Part shown: in pieces, positions 1-9,130 of the stretch
Numbering within the stretch: the stretch's first letter is position 1
How the letters are laid out: each line of letters begins with the position of its first letter
Assembly: GCA_019639175.1 (NCBI GenBank)
Contig: JAHBSK010000004.1
Span: forward strand, 62,001 to 126,000
Length of the DNA stretch: 64,000 nucleotides
Source of the DNA: Acidobacteriota bacterium
Lineage (GTDB): Bacteria > Acidobacteriota > Blastocatellia > Pyrinomonadales > Pyrinomonadaceae
Reading direction: 5' to 3'
Notes under the pieces: generated by a model
Databases searched by the model: none
What the model saw: only the letters and a program-made list of their open reading frames with translations
Told to the model about the DNA's origin: nothing
Made by a program: the position numbers and the translations under genes

Positions 1-1332
1 CAAAACTGCGGCAGCCAGTCACGCAAATGGCTGGGGCAATGCCCAGACTGTTCCGAATGGAACACGATGGTCGAAGAAAAGTTTCGCGCACAGGCACAAA
101 GCAGGTCTTATTCCGGCGGCGGTTTTTCGGCAAAGCCGGTCGCTTTTGATTCGATAGAACCACAGGACGAGGCGCGAACCTCTTCAGGCATAGAGGAATT
201 TGACCGCACGCTCGGCGGCGGCATCGTTGCCGGCTCGCTGGTGCTGATAGGCGGCGCACCGGGCATCGGCAAATCGACCATCGTTTTGCAGATCGCCGAA
301 CAGCTTGCCCAAAACGGGCAAAAGGTGCTGTATGTTTCGGGCGAAGAATCGGAACGGCAGATAAAGATGCGCGGCGAACGGCTTGGCGTAAGCGCTGAAG
401 GGCTTTTTATCCTGCCGGAAACAAATCTTAATTCGATCCTGGCTGAGGCGGAATCGTTGAAGGCCGATCTCGTCATTGTAGATTCCATCCAGACGGTTTT
501 CAGCGAAAAGATCGAATCAGCACCGGGCAGCGTCTCGCAGGTGCGCGAGGTGGCGACGCAGTTTATGATGTTCGCCAAACAGACCGGAACGCCGGTTTTC
601 CTGACCGGCCACGTCACAAAAGAAGGCTCCATTGCCGGGCCGAAAACGCTGGAACACATCGTTGACACGGTCATCTATTTTGAAGGCGACCGCCATCATA
701 ATCACCGCATCATCCGCGCGACCAAGAACCGCTTTGGAGCGGCAAATGAGATCGGCGTTTTTGAGATGACCGGCAGCGGGCTTGTGCCGGTCGGCAATCC
801 GTCCGAGCTTTTTCTGCAGGAACGGCCCGAAGGCGCAAGCGGTTCGGTCGTGACCGTCTGTATGGAAGGCACGCGCCCGATGCTGGTTGAGGTTCAGGCT
901 CTGGTCAGCGGCACAAAATTTGGCAGCGGCCGAAGAATGTGTCAGGGATTTGACCACAACCGCGCGTCGCTTTTGATAGCCGTGATGGAAAAGCGTTTGG
1001 GTATGCAGCTTTCCGGCGACGACGTTTTTATCAACATCGCGGGCGGCCTTGAGGTGGACGAACCGGCCGCCGATCTCGGTGTCATTGCGGCGATAGCATC
1101 GAGCTTTCGTAACCTCCAGATACCGCCGGAAACCGCCGTTTTCGGCGAGGTCGGCCTGACAGGCGAGGTTCGCGGCGTGCTTCAGGCTCAGACACGCGCC
1201 AGAGAAGCCCAAACACTCGGATTCAAAAAACTCATCCTGCCCGAATCGAATAAAAAGGGACTTGAGAAACTCCTCGGCATCAGAGTTGTGGGCGTGAAAG
1301 ATCTGGAAGAGGCGATAGACGAACTTTTTTAG
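1..1332 (+). CDS. radA: DNA repair protein RadA, 5'-truncated by the window edge
   Basis: RadA is a RecA-like ATPase that processes recombination intermediates and promotes branch migration. The reading frame is open from base 1. The first codons encode the second half of the N-terminal C4 zinc finger (CG..S.KW.GQCPDCSEWNT), so the true start lies before the window and the ATG at 67 is internal. A Walker A motif (GGAPGIGKST) lies at about bases 253-282. The RadA-specific KNRFG motif follows near base 725, and the C-terminal third is the Lon-protease-like domain. The family is typically about 450 residues, so only a few residues are missing. Confidence 0.97.
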   Translation, partial: QNCGSQSRKWLGQCPDCSEWNTMVEEKFRAQAQSRSYSGGGFSAKPVAFDSIEPQDEARTSSGIEEFDRTLGGGIVAGSLVLIGGAPGIGKSTIVLQIAEQLAQNGQKVLYVSGEESERQIKMRGERLGVSAEGLFILPETNLNSILAEAESLKADLVIVDSIQTVFSEKIESAPGSVSQVREVATQFMMFAKQTGTPVFLTGHVTKEGSIAGPKTLEHIVDTVIYFEGDRHHNHRIIRATKNRFGAANEIGVFEMTGSGLVPVGNPSELFLQERPEGASGSVVTVCMEGTRPMLVEVQALVSGTKFGSGRRMCQGFDHNRASLLIAVMEKRLGMQLSGDDVFINIAGGLEVDEPAADLGVIAAIASSFRNLQIPPETAVFGEVGLTGEVRGVLQAQTRAREAQTLGFKKLILPESNKKGLEKLLGIRVVGVKDLEEAIDELF

Positions 1333-1347
1333 GACGCCGGCAAATAT

Positions 1348-1572
1348 TTATGCGGCTATGGGGTGAGGCTGCGGCTTGGGAATTTCATCCCCGAATTCAC
1401 GCGCGGTCGCTATCCAGAGGTCAATTGCTTCCCTGACGTTTTGTACCGCATCCATTTGTGTTGATCCATGCGCCATGCAACCCGGAAGCTCAGGCACTTC
1501 AGCGACAAATATCTGGTCGTCGTCGTCCCAATAAATAACTATTTCGTATTTTGGAGAGTTCCCGTTCTTCAT
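1348..1572 (-). CDS. Orphan HicB-like antitoxin-type protein
   Basis: This 74-residue protein has the compact HicB partial RNase H-like fold: strand with acidic DDDDQ turn, then VAEVPELPGC, then a helix AVQNVREAIDLWI. HicB proteins normally neutralise the HicA mRNA interferase. No HicA frame is seen on either side, so it is either a solitary HicB or a remnant. It has no C-terminal DNA-binding domain. It is convergent with radA, 15 bases away. Confidence 0.8.
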   Translation of the reverse strand: MKNGNSPKYEIVIYWDDDDQIFVAEVPELPGCMAHGSTQMDAVQNVREAIDLWIATAREFGDEIPKPQPHPIAA

Positions 1573-1681
1573 AGGTCGTTCTCACGCACCATCGCTCTTT
1601 GCTGCCGTCACGGAGGTTAGCATTTTTTCATTGGAATTACTATGATTTGACCAAACAGTTGCATTTGATCTACGTGAAACA

Positions 1682-3103
1682 ATGAGCAAAACCATCATTA
1701 CAGAAGGCGACGAGGGCGTTCAGCTTATAATCAAGAACCGGAAAGGCGACCGCAAAAAGCGCAATGCAGCCAAAGATGTTTCGGCACGTTCGCCTGTGCA
1801 GGTGCTTTACGGCGGAGCCGACCGATATTCGGCATCGACGCCGGAAAAAATGGGCAAGATCGCCTTGGCAACGCTGAAAACATACGCGCCGAATTTTGTT
1901 GAATTTGCACAGGCTGTTCGCCTGCCCGGAACTGAGACCTTGCCGGGTTTTCCGGCTGCGGCTGAAAAGCTGGTCGAGCAGGTGACAAAGAATCCTGTAA
2001 GGGCAAAAGAAGAAGATCGTGCGGCGTGGCTGGCGTGGTCGGTTTATGAAAAAGTTGCCGATAAGCTTGCCGCCGAACCGGTAGAAGACCTGCGGATAGA
2101 TTTTGAGGACGGTTACGGTTTCAGGCCGGACGAAGAAGAGGACAAAGACGCGAAACGCTCGGCGATGCAGATAGCACAGGCATTTTTGGAAGGCTCGCTC
2201 ACCGCGTTCTCGGGCATCAGGATAAAGCCGCTTTCAGGCAACACCTACGCTCGGGCGGTAAGTACATACAAACTTTTTACGGAAACTTTTCTGAACGAGA
2301 CAAACGGACGCCTGCCGGAAAACTTTGTCGTTACGCTGCCAAAAGTAACGGGCAAAAAAGATGTCAAGGAACTGGTGTCTCTTTTAAAAAGAACCGAAAA
2401 AGATTTCGGCCTCAGATCGGGCAGCATCGGCATCGAACTTTTGACGGAAACCCCAGAGGTGATGAAGAACGGCGGCAGCGAGATAGACAGCATTGTCGAG
2501 GCCGCAAAAGGCCGCTGCACGTCAATACATTTTGGTGCTTATGACTTTACTTCTGCTCTCGGCATTGCACCCGCATATCAACGGCTGGATCATCCGGCGT
2601 GCGATCTTGCCCGCCAGTATATGCAGCTTGCGGCGGCACGCCTGGGCATTCGCGTTTCTGATTCGGTGACAACGCTTTTGCCCGTAGAGGTTCATCGCGA
2701 AAAGAAGCTCTCTGCCGTGCAAAAAAATGAAAATCGGCGCTCAGTGCATGACGGCTGGCGGACGCATTTTGCAAACGTCACCAACGCCCTGAGGAACGGC
2801 TTTTATCAGGGCTGGGACGTTCATCCTAATCAGCTTTCGGCACGGTATGCTGCCGTTTACGCATTTTTCTACGATCAGCTAGATGAGTTTGCCCCGCGAC
2901 TGCGGCGGTTCATTGACGCATCAACACAAGCCGTATTGACCGGCACCACGTTTGACGACGCGGCGTCGGCAAACGGAATATTGAATTTTTTCAGAAAGGC
3001 TGTGGAGTGTTCTGTGCTGACGGAAGATGAGGCAGGCGAACTTATAGGCTGTTCGGCGGCGGAGTTTCGCGAACTTGATTTTGAAAGATTTGGATCTGTT
3101 TAA
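1682..3103 (+). CDS. DUF6986 family protein (HpcH/HpaI aldolase/citrate lyase-like)
   Basis: This 473-residue protein matches my recollection of DUF6986, a TIM-barrel relative of HpcH/HpaI aldolases that is sometimes labelled phosphoenolpyruvate kinase. Supporting stretches are IDFEDGYG (acidic metal-binding type motif), HFGAYDFTSALGI and GWDVHPNQLSARYAAVYAF near the C terminus. The substrate is not known. The start lies 108 bases after the divergent HicB gene and has no strong Shine-Dalgarno. The stop is 5 bases from the convergent PilZ gene. Confidence 0.75.
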   Translation: MSKTIITEGDEGVQLIIKNRKGDRKKRNAAKDVSARSPVQVLYGGADRYSASTPEKMGKIALATLKTYAPNFVEFAQAVRLPGTETLPGFPAAAEKLVEQVTKNPVRAKEEDRAAWLAWSVYEKVADKLAAEPVEDLRIDFEDGYGFRPDEEEDKDAKRSAMQIAQAFLEGSLTAFSGIRIKPLSGNTYARAVSTYKLFTETFLNETNGRLPENFVVTLPKVTGKKDVKELVSLLKRTEKDFGLRSGSIGIELLTETPEVMKNGGSEIDSIVEAAKGRCTSIHFGAYDFTSALGIAPAYQRLDHPACDLARQYMQLAAARLGIRVSDSVTTLLPVEVHREKKLSAVQKNENRRSVHDGWRTHFANVTNALRNGFYQGWDVHPNQLSARYAAVYAFFYDQLDEFAPRLRRFIDASTQAVLTGTTFDDAASANGILNFFRKAVECSVLTEDEAGELIGCSAAEFRELDFERFGSV

Positions 3104-3108
3104 ACACG

Positions 3109-3564
3109 TTAGGCCGCGTCTTCGCCGGCCATTGCCTGTTCCAGCATTTCCTCGCGTTCGCGGCGGCGGTCTTTTATCTTCGGGCTTTGATCGTCCTCTA
3201 TGAATTTTGCCGGGACATCGAACGGATCGGGATATTCGGGCAGGCCTTCGCTTATCATGTGAGCATTGATGATCGTCGAGATCAGTTCCTGCTCAAACTC
3301 GGTGATATCAATAAACCTGACGCCGATGCCCGTGTCCTCAAAACGGTAGATCGCCTTGCTGCGGAGCGGCAGTTTGTTCCTGTTCGGAAGCTCGATCTCA
3401 AGGCGGAACTCGTCGCCCGGATAGAGATTTTCTTCCCAATCGGTAAAACAGCCGCCGATGCTTATCTGCTGAAGCAGCGTCTGATGGCTTTCGCCGTATT
3501 TGGAAACCAGCGTTGCCGGAATATCGAGCGAGAATCTGAGGTGTCTTCGTTGATTTATCGACAT
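3109..3564 (-). CDS. PilZ domain protein
   Basis: A single-domain, 151-residue PilZ protein, a family that usually binds cyclic di-GMP. The N-terminal arginine motif is present (RRHLRF, residues 6-11). The second motif, normally D/NxSxxG, reads QISIGG at about residues 33-38, with Gln at its first position. Ligand affinity may therefore be altered. A charged C-terminal tail (about residues 120-151) follows the barrel. It stands alone, convergent with the DUF6986 gene. Confidence 0.88.
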   Translation of the reverse strand: MSINQRRHLRFSLDIPATLVSKYGESHQTLLQQISIGGCFTDWEENLYPGDEFRLEIELPNRNKLPLRSKAIYRFEDTGIGVRFIDITEFEQELISTIINAHMISEGLPEYPDPFDVPAKFIEDDQSPKIKDRRREREEMLEQAMAGEDAA

Positions 3565-3693
3565 TTCTTCGTGAGGTGGGGAAAAGAATATGCGGCGAAC
3601 ACCGCTATCTTAGATTGTATAGCTTTAGCCAGCCCCGACGCAAGAAAAATGTATGTGTGGTGAAAGTGAAATAAAAAGGATGTGAAAGAGCAT

Positions 3694-3793
3694 ATTCTGT
3701 GTCCTCATTCTGTGCATTCTGTGGTTAAGTTCCTGAAAACAAAAGGAATACCACAAAATCCACAGACAAAAAACCGAAATACACAGAACAGAT
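3694..3793 (+). repeat. Dispersed ~95-bp CACAGA-rich repeat, copy 1
   Basis: The gap between the PilZ and bacilliredoxin genes holds a segment rich in CTGTG/CACAG words arranged as an imperfect inverted repeat. It closely matches 48983-49077 on the opposite strand. The right-hand 40 bases (CCACAAAATCCACAGACAAA and onward) are almost identical in the two copies. No coding potential is seen. Confidence 0.8.
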
Positions 3794-3839
3794 GCGCCCT
3801 TTCAGACATCCTCAGTCATTCTATTTATTAAAGCACGGG

Positions 3840-4283
3840 CTAGTTCGCTGCAGCTTCGGATTGTGAGCAGTGAGCGTTAAATGCCTGTGCGAGGGCCTCG
3901 GCGATGACCGTCGGCGGACGGCCTTCGAGGTCGCGGCGCTCAAACATCTGAACAAGCTGGCCGTTCTTCAAAAAAGCTATCGAAGGCGATGACGGCGCGT
4001 AGCCTGTAAAATGTTCACGAGCAGTGTCGGTTGCGTCAATATCAGCTCCTGCAAACACGGTGATCGCTCGGTCCGGCTTTGCGGCTGAGTGTTCCAAAGC
4101 CATTGCGATGCCGGGGCGAACTCCGCCCGCTGCGCATCCGCAAACCGAGTTGACGACGACCATCAGCGTGCCGTCGGTGTTCTTTATCGCGTCCTCGACC
4201 GCTTCGCTGGTCTTGGTCTCTTCGATGCCGAGCTGTGAAAGTTCGGCACGCATTCCGTGGATCATTATTTCTGGATAAGGCAT
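3840..4283 (-). CDS. BrxA/BrxB-type bacilliredoxin
   Basis: A thioredoxin-fold protein of 147 residues from the YphP/BrxA family, which removes bacillithiol or similar thiols from protein cysteines. The family signature CGC is present (NSVCGCAAG, about residue 50). The ATG at 4283 was chosen because it follows AGAGGA at good spacing and gives the family N terminus MPYPEIMIHGMR. The longer frame to 4343 lacks a ribosome site. Whether this organism makes bacillithiol cannot be seen here. Confidence 0.92.
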   Translation of the reverse strand: MPYPEIMIHGMRAELSQLGIEETKTSEAVEDAIKNTDGTLMVVVNSVCGCAAGGVRPGIAMALEHSAAKPDRAITVFAGADIDATDTAREHFTGYAPSSPSIAFLKNGQLVQMFERRDLEGRPPTVIAEALAQAFNAHCSQSEAAAN

Positions 4284-4463
4284 ATAAGATTCCTCTTTTT
4301 CAGTAAATATCAGGTCAAGATTTAATCCTGACCTTTTTGTCAAGTATCTAATATATGGTGTTTGCAGTCAAGAAGCGGCTGCTTTCCTGGCTCTATGAAC
4401 CATCTGGATGTTGTAAACTGATCGAAAGGAGCGGGACGCAGAAATTGTCCGGCGATCAATAAA

Positions 4464-4778
4464 ATGCTGATAGTAATGACGACAACACTTAACGCCAACG
4501 AGGCAAATTCGCTGGCAAGGACAATAATTGAGAACAAACTGGCCGCGTGTGTACAGATACTGCCGCCGATGACATCGGTCTATTTTTGGGACGGCGAAGT
4601 GCAGACAGAATCCGAACATCTTTTGCTGATAAAAACGCTTGAGGAAAAATATGAGGAGCTTGAACGGTTCATCAATGCGAACCACAGCTATGATGTGCCG
4701 GAGATCGTTGCGATAAAAAGCGAGGCCGTCTCAAACGGCTATTTGAAATGGCTGACCGAATATGTGGAAACTCGTTAA
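4464..4778 (+). CDS. cutA: Divalent-cation tolerance protein CutA
   Basis: At 104 residues this is a full-length CutA1, a trimeric ferredoxin-like protein with a poorly defined role in metal tolerance. Typical features are the start VMTTTLNANEANSLARTIIENKLAACVQ, the SVYFWDGEVQ strand and the YDVPEIVAI motif. It is divergent from the bacilliredoxin gene across about 180 bases. Confidence 0.95.
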   Translation: MLIVMTTTLNANEANSLARTIIENKLAACVQILPPMTSVYFWDGEVQTESEHLLLIKTLEEKYEELERFINANHSYDVPEIVAIKSEAVSNGYLKWLTEYVETR

Positions 4779-4826
4779 AGCCGGATCAATCTTTAGACAA
4801 ACACCTCTGTGATCCAAAAATAAAAC

Positions 4827-4935
4827 CGCCACAAAGCCGCAAAGGCACAAAGAACCGCCAAGAACTACTTTGCGTAACTTAGCGTCTTCGCGTCTTAGCG
4901 ACACAATTTATCAGACAGCCGCGAAGCCGCAGAAA
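4827..4935. repeat. Dispersed TTTGCG/CGCGTCTTAG repeat, copy 1
   Basis: The spacer after cutA carries ACAAAGCCGCAAAGGCACAA followed by CTTTGCGTAACTTAGCGTCTTCGCGTCTTAG. The same words appear twice, in inverse orientation, at 42077-42239. It forms an imperfect inverted repeat and has no reading frame of interest. Confidence 0.75.
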
Positions 4936-4980
4936 AGAATTAAAAACACCTGCCAAGTTTTCCTAACGCTCGATCGGAGG

Positions 4981-5658
4981 TTAAAAGACCAGTTCCGCGC
5001 CCATTCTTATAATGTGAAACGCCTCGGCGTAGCCGCAACCGGCTTGGCTGCCGCGAAACAGGGCGAGAGCCTTTAGAGCCTCGACGGAACGCGGGCCGGG
5101 AAATTCGTGAAGCTGGCTTTTGAAGCATTCCATTGCCGCGAGCTTTGTGTCTATTTGTGAGGTTATATCGACGCAGAAATTTGGTGTGAAATTTGGCTCG
5201 ATGTGCGGCGCGTTCCAGTGAGTTTCCGAGATGGTCTCATAAGCGGCAACGAGTCCGATACTCTTCCCCGCTCCGACAGGTCGGGCGGCGACCATGCACG
5301 CGTCGAATATTTGGCGATGGTCGATGTGGCGGTCATAATATGGAATAAGAAGTATTCGCGGTGCGGCCTTTTCGACCTCGGCCAGTATCAGCGAATTGAG
5401 TTCGCTGACCGGAATATCGCCCAAAAATACGGCGGGTTTGTCCAGATAGACAGAATTTTTCACGCCCAGAACTGCATGTGCTGCGCGTGATTCGCGGACG
5501 GTCGTCTGATGAACCTCTTCGGAATAGAGCGGCGGCATATGCGCGGCAACGGTCAGAACGGTCACGTCCCAGCCGCTTTCCGAAAGGTGTTTTATCGTAC
5601 CGCCGGCGCCGAGGGTTTCATCGTCAGGATGCGGAGCTATTACGAGAGCATTTTTCAT
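4981..5658 (-). CDS. PIG-L/LmbE family deacetylase
   Basis: A 225-residue zinc-dependent deacetylase of the GlcNAc-PI de-N-acetylase family. The catalytic motif PHPDDE is at residues 9-14. The downstream HIDHRQ (about residue 118) supplies further zinc ligand candidates. Family members deacetylate GlcNAc-containing glycans, mycothiol/bacillithiol precursors or antibiotics. It lies 21 bases downstream of the carbamoyltransferase gene and is probably co-transcribed with it. That suggests both modify a sugar-containing product, but this is inference. Confidence 0.92.
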   Translation of the reverse strand: MKNALVIAPHPDDETLGAGGTIKHLSESGWDVTVLTVAAHMPPLYSEEVHQTTVRESRAAHAVLGVKNSVYLDKPAVFLGDIPVSELNSLILAEVEKAAPRILLIPYYDRHIDHRQIFDACMVAARPVGAGKSIGLVAAYETISETHWNAPHIEPNFTPNFCVDITSQIDTKLAAMECFKSQLHEFPGPRSVEALKALALFRGSQAGCGYAEAFHIIRMGAELVF

Positions 5659-5679
5659 AACCGTAACTTCCTTTTTTGG

Positions 5680-7419
5680 TCAGGCGACCGGCTTTTTGAC
5701 CAGAAGATCTCCGACAGCAAGAACATCGAGGCCGGTTGACCAGAATGTCCTGAGTGCATCACGAACATTGCATACGACCGGCTCGCCTTTGACGTTGAAA
5801 GATGTGTTGAGTATCGTTCCGACGCCTGTGATCTCCTCAAATTCTGAGATCAACGAATGATAAAGCGGAAGCACATCTTTTTCAACCAGTTGAACGCGGG
5901 CGGTTCCGTCAACGTGGACGACAGCCGGTGCGATCTCCTTCAAACGCTCGCTCGCTTCAAACGCGATGACCATAAAAGGAGCCGTCGTATGCGACACAAG
6001 ATATTCGTCCGCTCGCTCTGCCAGCATAGAAGGGCAGAACGGACGCCAGTATTCGCGAAATTTTATGATGGCGTTCACGCGGTCACGTGAGTCGATATTT
6101 CGCGGATCGGCCAAAATGCTGCGCTGTCCCAAAGCCCGCGGCCCGGCTTCCATTCGTCCCTGAAACCAGCCGACGATCTTTCCTTCGGCCAAAAGAGCGG
6201 CAACATCGCGGGCGATGTTCTCAGAACGCTCGTACGCCACTTTTGAGGCGCGAAGAACCGCCTCGATGTCGTTTTCCTCATTGCCGATGGCAAGCGTCCG
6301 CAGCGTTTCAGGCCGCGAGCCTTTTAATTTATGAGCGGCAACCAACGCCGCTCCGAGTGCCGCACCGCCGTCGCTGCACAGCGGGTTTGCCCAGATGTCC
6401 GTCACCGACGGCAGGCCAAAGATGCGGCTGTTCATTTTTACGTTCAGCCCGACACCGCCGCCGATGGTGACTTTCGTCAGGCCGGTTTCTTTTATGCCCC
6501 ATTCGATCAGCCGCGTAACGGCCTGTTCCAGATGGTATTGAACGGCGAAAGCAAGATCCTCGTGCCATTCGGAATATTCGTCGGTCGAGACACGCGGCGG
6601 CTTGCCAAACAGATCAACGAGCTTGTCCGTATATCGTTTTGAATATGTATGCGGCCCGTAATGAATGTAATCAGGATCGACGCGATAGCCGTGAGCGTTT
6701 TCCGCGTCGGGTAAAACGATCTGTCCGACCTTTTCTATAAGCTCCGCGTTCGGGCGGCCGTATGCGGCAAGCCCCATCAATTTATATTCGCCGCTGTATG
6801 CCTCAAAGCCCAGATATTCCGTAAACGCCGCATAGACCCAGCCGAGCGAATGCGGGATCTTTTGCTCATAGATGGGCGTCAGTTTGTCGCCGCGATGTTC
6901 CCACAAAACTGTGCAGTGTTCGTCGCCCGAACCGTCTATCGTCAGGCAGAGCGAAGCGTCCAAACCGGACTGCATTGCGGATTGGAACGCATGAACATAG
7001 TGGTGCGGATATGCCACTATCGGCGGAAATTTGATGTCGCCGAAAGCACGCCGCCATTCAAAATGATGCCGTTCGCGTGTTGTGTTTTCATCAAAACGCG
7101 AGATCAGGCTTCGCTGCCACGAACGCGTCGCATCGTTCACGGGAAATTCTTCGTTCACCGTGTCATAGAACGCCTGCATCGTGCCGTCGGTATAGGCGGC
7201 AACGTTCCAGTTCAGAGCGACTGCCTCGACATCTGACAGCGTTATGCCCGCCGTGGAAAGACAGAATTTGAGGGCATTTATCGGATAAATGCCAAAAGCG
7301 TGTTTTTGGCGGATGAAGCGCTCTTCTTCGGCATAGGCGATGACGCGGCCATTGCTGACGATCGCGACAGCGGGATCGGCATGGCCTTCAAAGATACCGA
7401 CAAAAAAAGATGAGGACAT
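5680..7419 (-). CDS. Carbamoyltransferase, NodU/CmcH family
   Basis: At 579 residues this is a complete O-carbamoyltransferase with an N-terminal Kae1-like domain and a C-terminal YrdC-like domain. Metal-site histidines are in PHHYVHAF (H139, H140, H143). A phosphate-binding DGSGDE follows near residue 160. The conserved GRMEAGPRALGQRSILADPR is near residue 420. The enzyme would transfer carbamoyl from carbamoyl phosphate to a hydroxyl of a glycan or secondary metabolite. It sits between a LOG protein gene (24 bases upstream) and a PIG-L deacetylase gene. Confidence 0.95.
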   Translation of the reverse strand: MSSSFFVGIFEGHADPAVAIVSNGRVIAYAEEERFIRQKHAFGIYPINALKFCLSTAGITLSDVEAVALNWNVAAYTDGTMQAFYDTVNEEFPVNDATRSWQRSLISRFDENTTRERHHFEWRRAFGDIKFPPIVAYPHHYVHAFQSAMQSGLDASLCLTIDGSGDEHCTVLWEHRGDKLTPIYEQKIPHSLGWVYAAFTEYLGFEAYSGEYKLMGLAAYGRPNAELIEKVGQIVLPDAENAHGYRVDPDYIHYGPHTYSKRYTDKLVDLFGKPPRVSTDEYSEWHEDLAFAVQYHLEQAVTRLIEWGIKETGLTKVTIGGGVGLNVKMNSRIFGLPSVTDIWANPLCSDGGAALGAALVAAHKLKGSRPETLRTLAIGNEENDIEAVLRASKVAYERSENIARDVAALLAEGKIVGWFQGRMEAGPRALGQRSILADPRNIDSRDRVNAIIKFREYWRPFCPSMLAERADEYLVSHTTAPFMVIAFEASERLKEIAPAVVHVDGTARVQLVEKDVLPLYHSLISEFEEITGVGTILNTSFNVKGEPVVCNVRDALRTFWSTGLDVLAVGDLLVKKPVA

Positions 7420-7443
7420 AAGAACTATGAAAGGGCTGCGAAA

Positions 7444-8244
7444 CTACCTCATTCCATTCGAACAGTATTTAACGACAAAATCGACCGTGTCCTGCGGAGA
7501 ATCGGTCATATAGATCAGGCCCATGTCCTCAGGGCTGATGTTCCTTTCGGAAACCATGGTCGAGGATATCCATGAAACAAGGCCCTTCCAGTAAGCGGAA
7601 CCAAAAAGCACAACGGGAAAATTGCGTATCTTTTTGGTCTGGATCAGCGTCAGTGCCTCAAAAAGCTCGTCCATTGTGCCAAAACCGCCGGGGAAGATGA
7701 CATATGCATTGCTGTATTTTATGAACATCGTCTTTCGGACAAAAAAGTACTGGAACGAAAGCGATTTGGTCTGATACGGATTGGCAGATTGTTCAAAAGG
7801 CAGTTCGATATTGCACCCGACCGATACGCCGCCGGCCTCGTACGCGCCGCGGTTTGCCGCTTCCATAATGCCCGGGCCGCCGCCGGTGATGACCTCAAAT
7901 CCCGCCTCAGCCAACAGCCGCGAGGTTTCCTGTGCGGCAATATACATCGGGTCATCTTCGCGTGTGCGTGCCGAACCGAAGACCGAGACGCCTCTCGTAA
8001 TGGTGGCGAGGCTGTCGAAACCGTCAACAAATTCGCTCATGATGCGAAAGACGCGCCACGAATCGGATGTCGTGTAGTCATCAGCGGGTTCGGGCGAACG
8101 GAGAAGTATCTCGTCATCCGTCACCTGCCAGAAACCCGGTTCCGATTCCCTTTTTCTGGCATCAGCTACAGTTTTGGGTTCGGTCGTTTTTGCTGATTTG
8201 CCCGCTCCCTTTCCTTTAGGATTTTTTGCTTTTGTTTGAGCCAT
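7444..8244 (-). CDS. LOG family (TIGR00730-type) Rossmann-fold protein
   Basis: A 266-residue protein of the lysine-decarboxylase-like LOG family, which includes cytokinin riboside 5'-monophosphate phosphoribohydrolases. It has GGGPGIMEAANRGA and the catalytic PGGFGTMDELFE motif. The first 35 residues are a Lys/Ala-rich extension not typical of the core family. It is the first gene of a likely operon with the carbamoyltransferase and the deacetylase. Confidence 0.9.
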   Translation of the reverse strand: MAQTKAKNPKGKGAGKSAKTTEPKTVADARKRESEPGFWQVTDDEILLRSPEPADDYTTSDSWRVFRIMSEFVDGFDSLATITRGVSVFGSARTREDDPMYIAAQETSRLLAEAGFEVITGGGPGIMEAANRGAYEAGGVSVGCNIELPFEQSANPYQTKSLSFQYFFVRKTMFIKYSNAYVIFPGGFGTMDELFEALTLIQTKKIRNFPVVLFGSAYWKGLVSWISSTMVSERNISPEDMGLIYMTDSPQDTVDFVVKYCSNGMR

Positions 8245-8265
8245 TTTTCAAATTCGGAATGCGGG

Positions 8266-8307
8266 ATGCGGAACGCGGGATTGCGGCAATACTTCCGCGT
8301 TCCGCAT
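8266..8307. repeat. Intergenic hairpin made of GCGGAAY words
   Basis: A perfect 13-bp inverted repeat, ATGCGGAACGCGG at 8266-8278 and CCGCGTTCCGCAT at 8295-8307, fills the space between fabI and the LOG gene. The arms are built from the same GCGGAAT-like heptamer that occurs at 16777-16804. There is no T-tract, so it is not a standard terminator. Confidence 0.75.
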
Positions 8308-8324
8308 TCACCTCTCCACATTCA

Positions 8325-9086
8325 TCAGATCCCCATTATGTTATATCCGCAATCAACGTAGATCGTCTCGCCGGTGATGCCCGACGAAAGATCGCTTACG
8401 AGGAAAAGAGCGGTGTTGCCCACCTCGGCAGCGGTGACGTTTCGTTTTAATGGCGATTTTTCGCCAACGTAACCGAGCAGCGACCCCATATTCTTGACGC
8501 CGCGTGCCGAGAGCGTGTTGATCGGGCCGGCGCTGATGGCGTTGACGCGGATATTCTGTTTGCCGAGGTCAGCCGCAAGGTATCTGGTCGAAGATTCCAA
8601 CGCAGCCTTTGCCACGCCCATGACGTTGTAATTCGGCACGACCTTTTCGGCCCCGTAATAGGTCATCGTGACGATGCTGCCGCCTTCGGTCATCAGCGGC
8701 GCGGCGGCAAGCGAAACCTGTGTCAGCGAAAAAGCGCTTATCTCCAACGCCGTGCGAAAGGCGTCGCGCGTCGTGGTTACGAACTCGCCCTCCAGAGCTT
8801 CTCTGGGAGCAAAAGCGATGGAATGGACAAGATAATCCAGCCGTCCGTATTTTGCTCCGACCGCCGCAAACGCCGCATCGACCTGTGCCTGATCGGTCAC
8901 GTCGCACGGAACGACGAGCGAATCGGGCAATTCTCCGGCAAGTTTTTCGACGCTCTCTTTCAGGCGGTCGCCCTGAAACGTAAAAGCCTGTCTGGCCCCT
9001 TTTTCGCCGCACGCCGCCGCACATGCCCAAGCAATTGAGCGCTTGTTGGCAACGCCAAATATCATTCCTACTTTATTTTCAAGCAT
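8325..9086 (-). CDS. fabI: Enoyl-[acyl-carrier-protein] reductase (NADH) FabI
   Basis: A short-chain dehydrogenase fold enzyme of 253 residues for the last step of fatty-acid elongation. The FabI signature GVANKRSIAWACA is near the N terminus. The catalytic Tyr-x6-Lys is in NYNVMGVAKAALE. The ATG at 9086 (MLENKVGMIFG) fits the family N terminus. The open frame runs further upstream to 9191 only because a heptamer repeat tract is open in that frame. Confidence 0.96.
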   Translation of the reverse strand: MLENKVGMIFGVANKRSIAWACAAACGEKGARQAFTFQGDRLKESVEKLAGELPDSLVVPCDVTDQAQVDAAFAAVGAKYGRLDYLVHSIAFAPREALEGEFVTTTRDAFRTALEISAFSLTQVSLAAAPLMTEGGSIVTMTYYGAEKVVPNYNVMGVAKAALESSTRYLAADLGKQNIRVNAISAGPINTLSARGVKNMGSLLGYVGEKSPLKRNVTAAEVGNTALFLVSDLSSGITGETIYVDCGYNIMGI

Positions 9087-9130
9087 ATCTTTTGAAGAGA
9101 GAAATTTTACAAAGTGTAAATGTGAAATAG

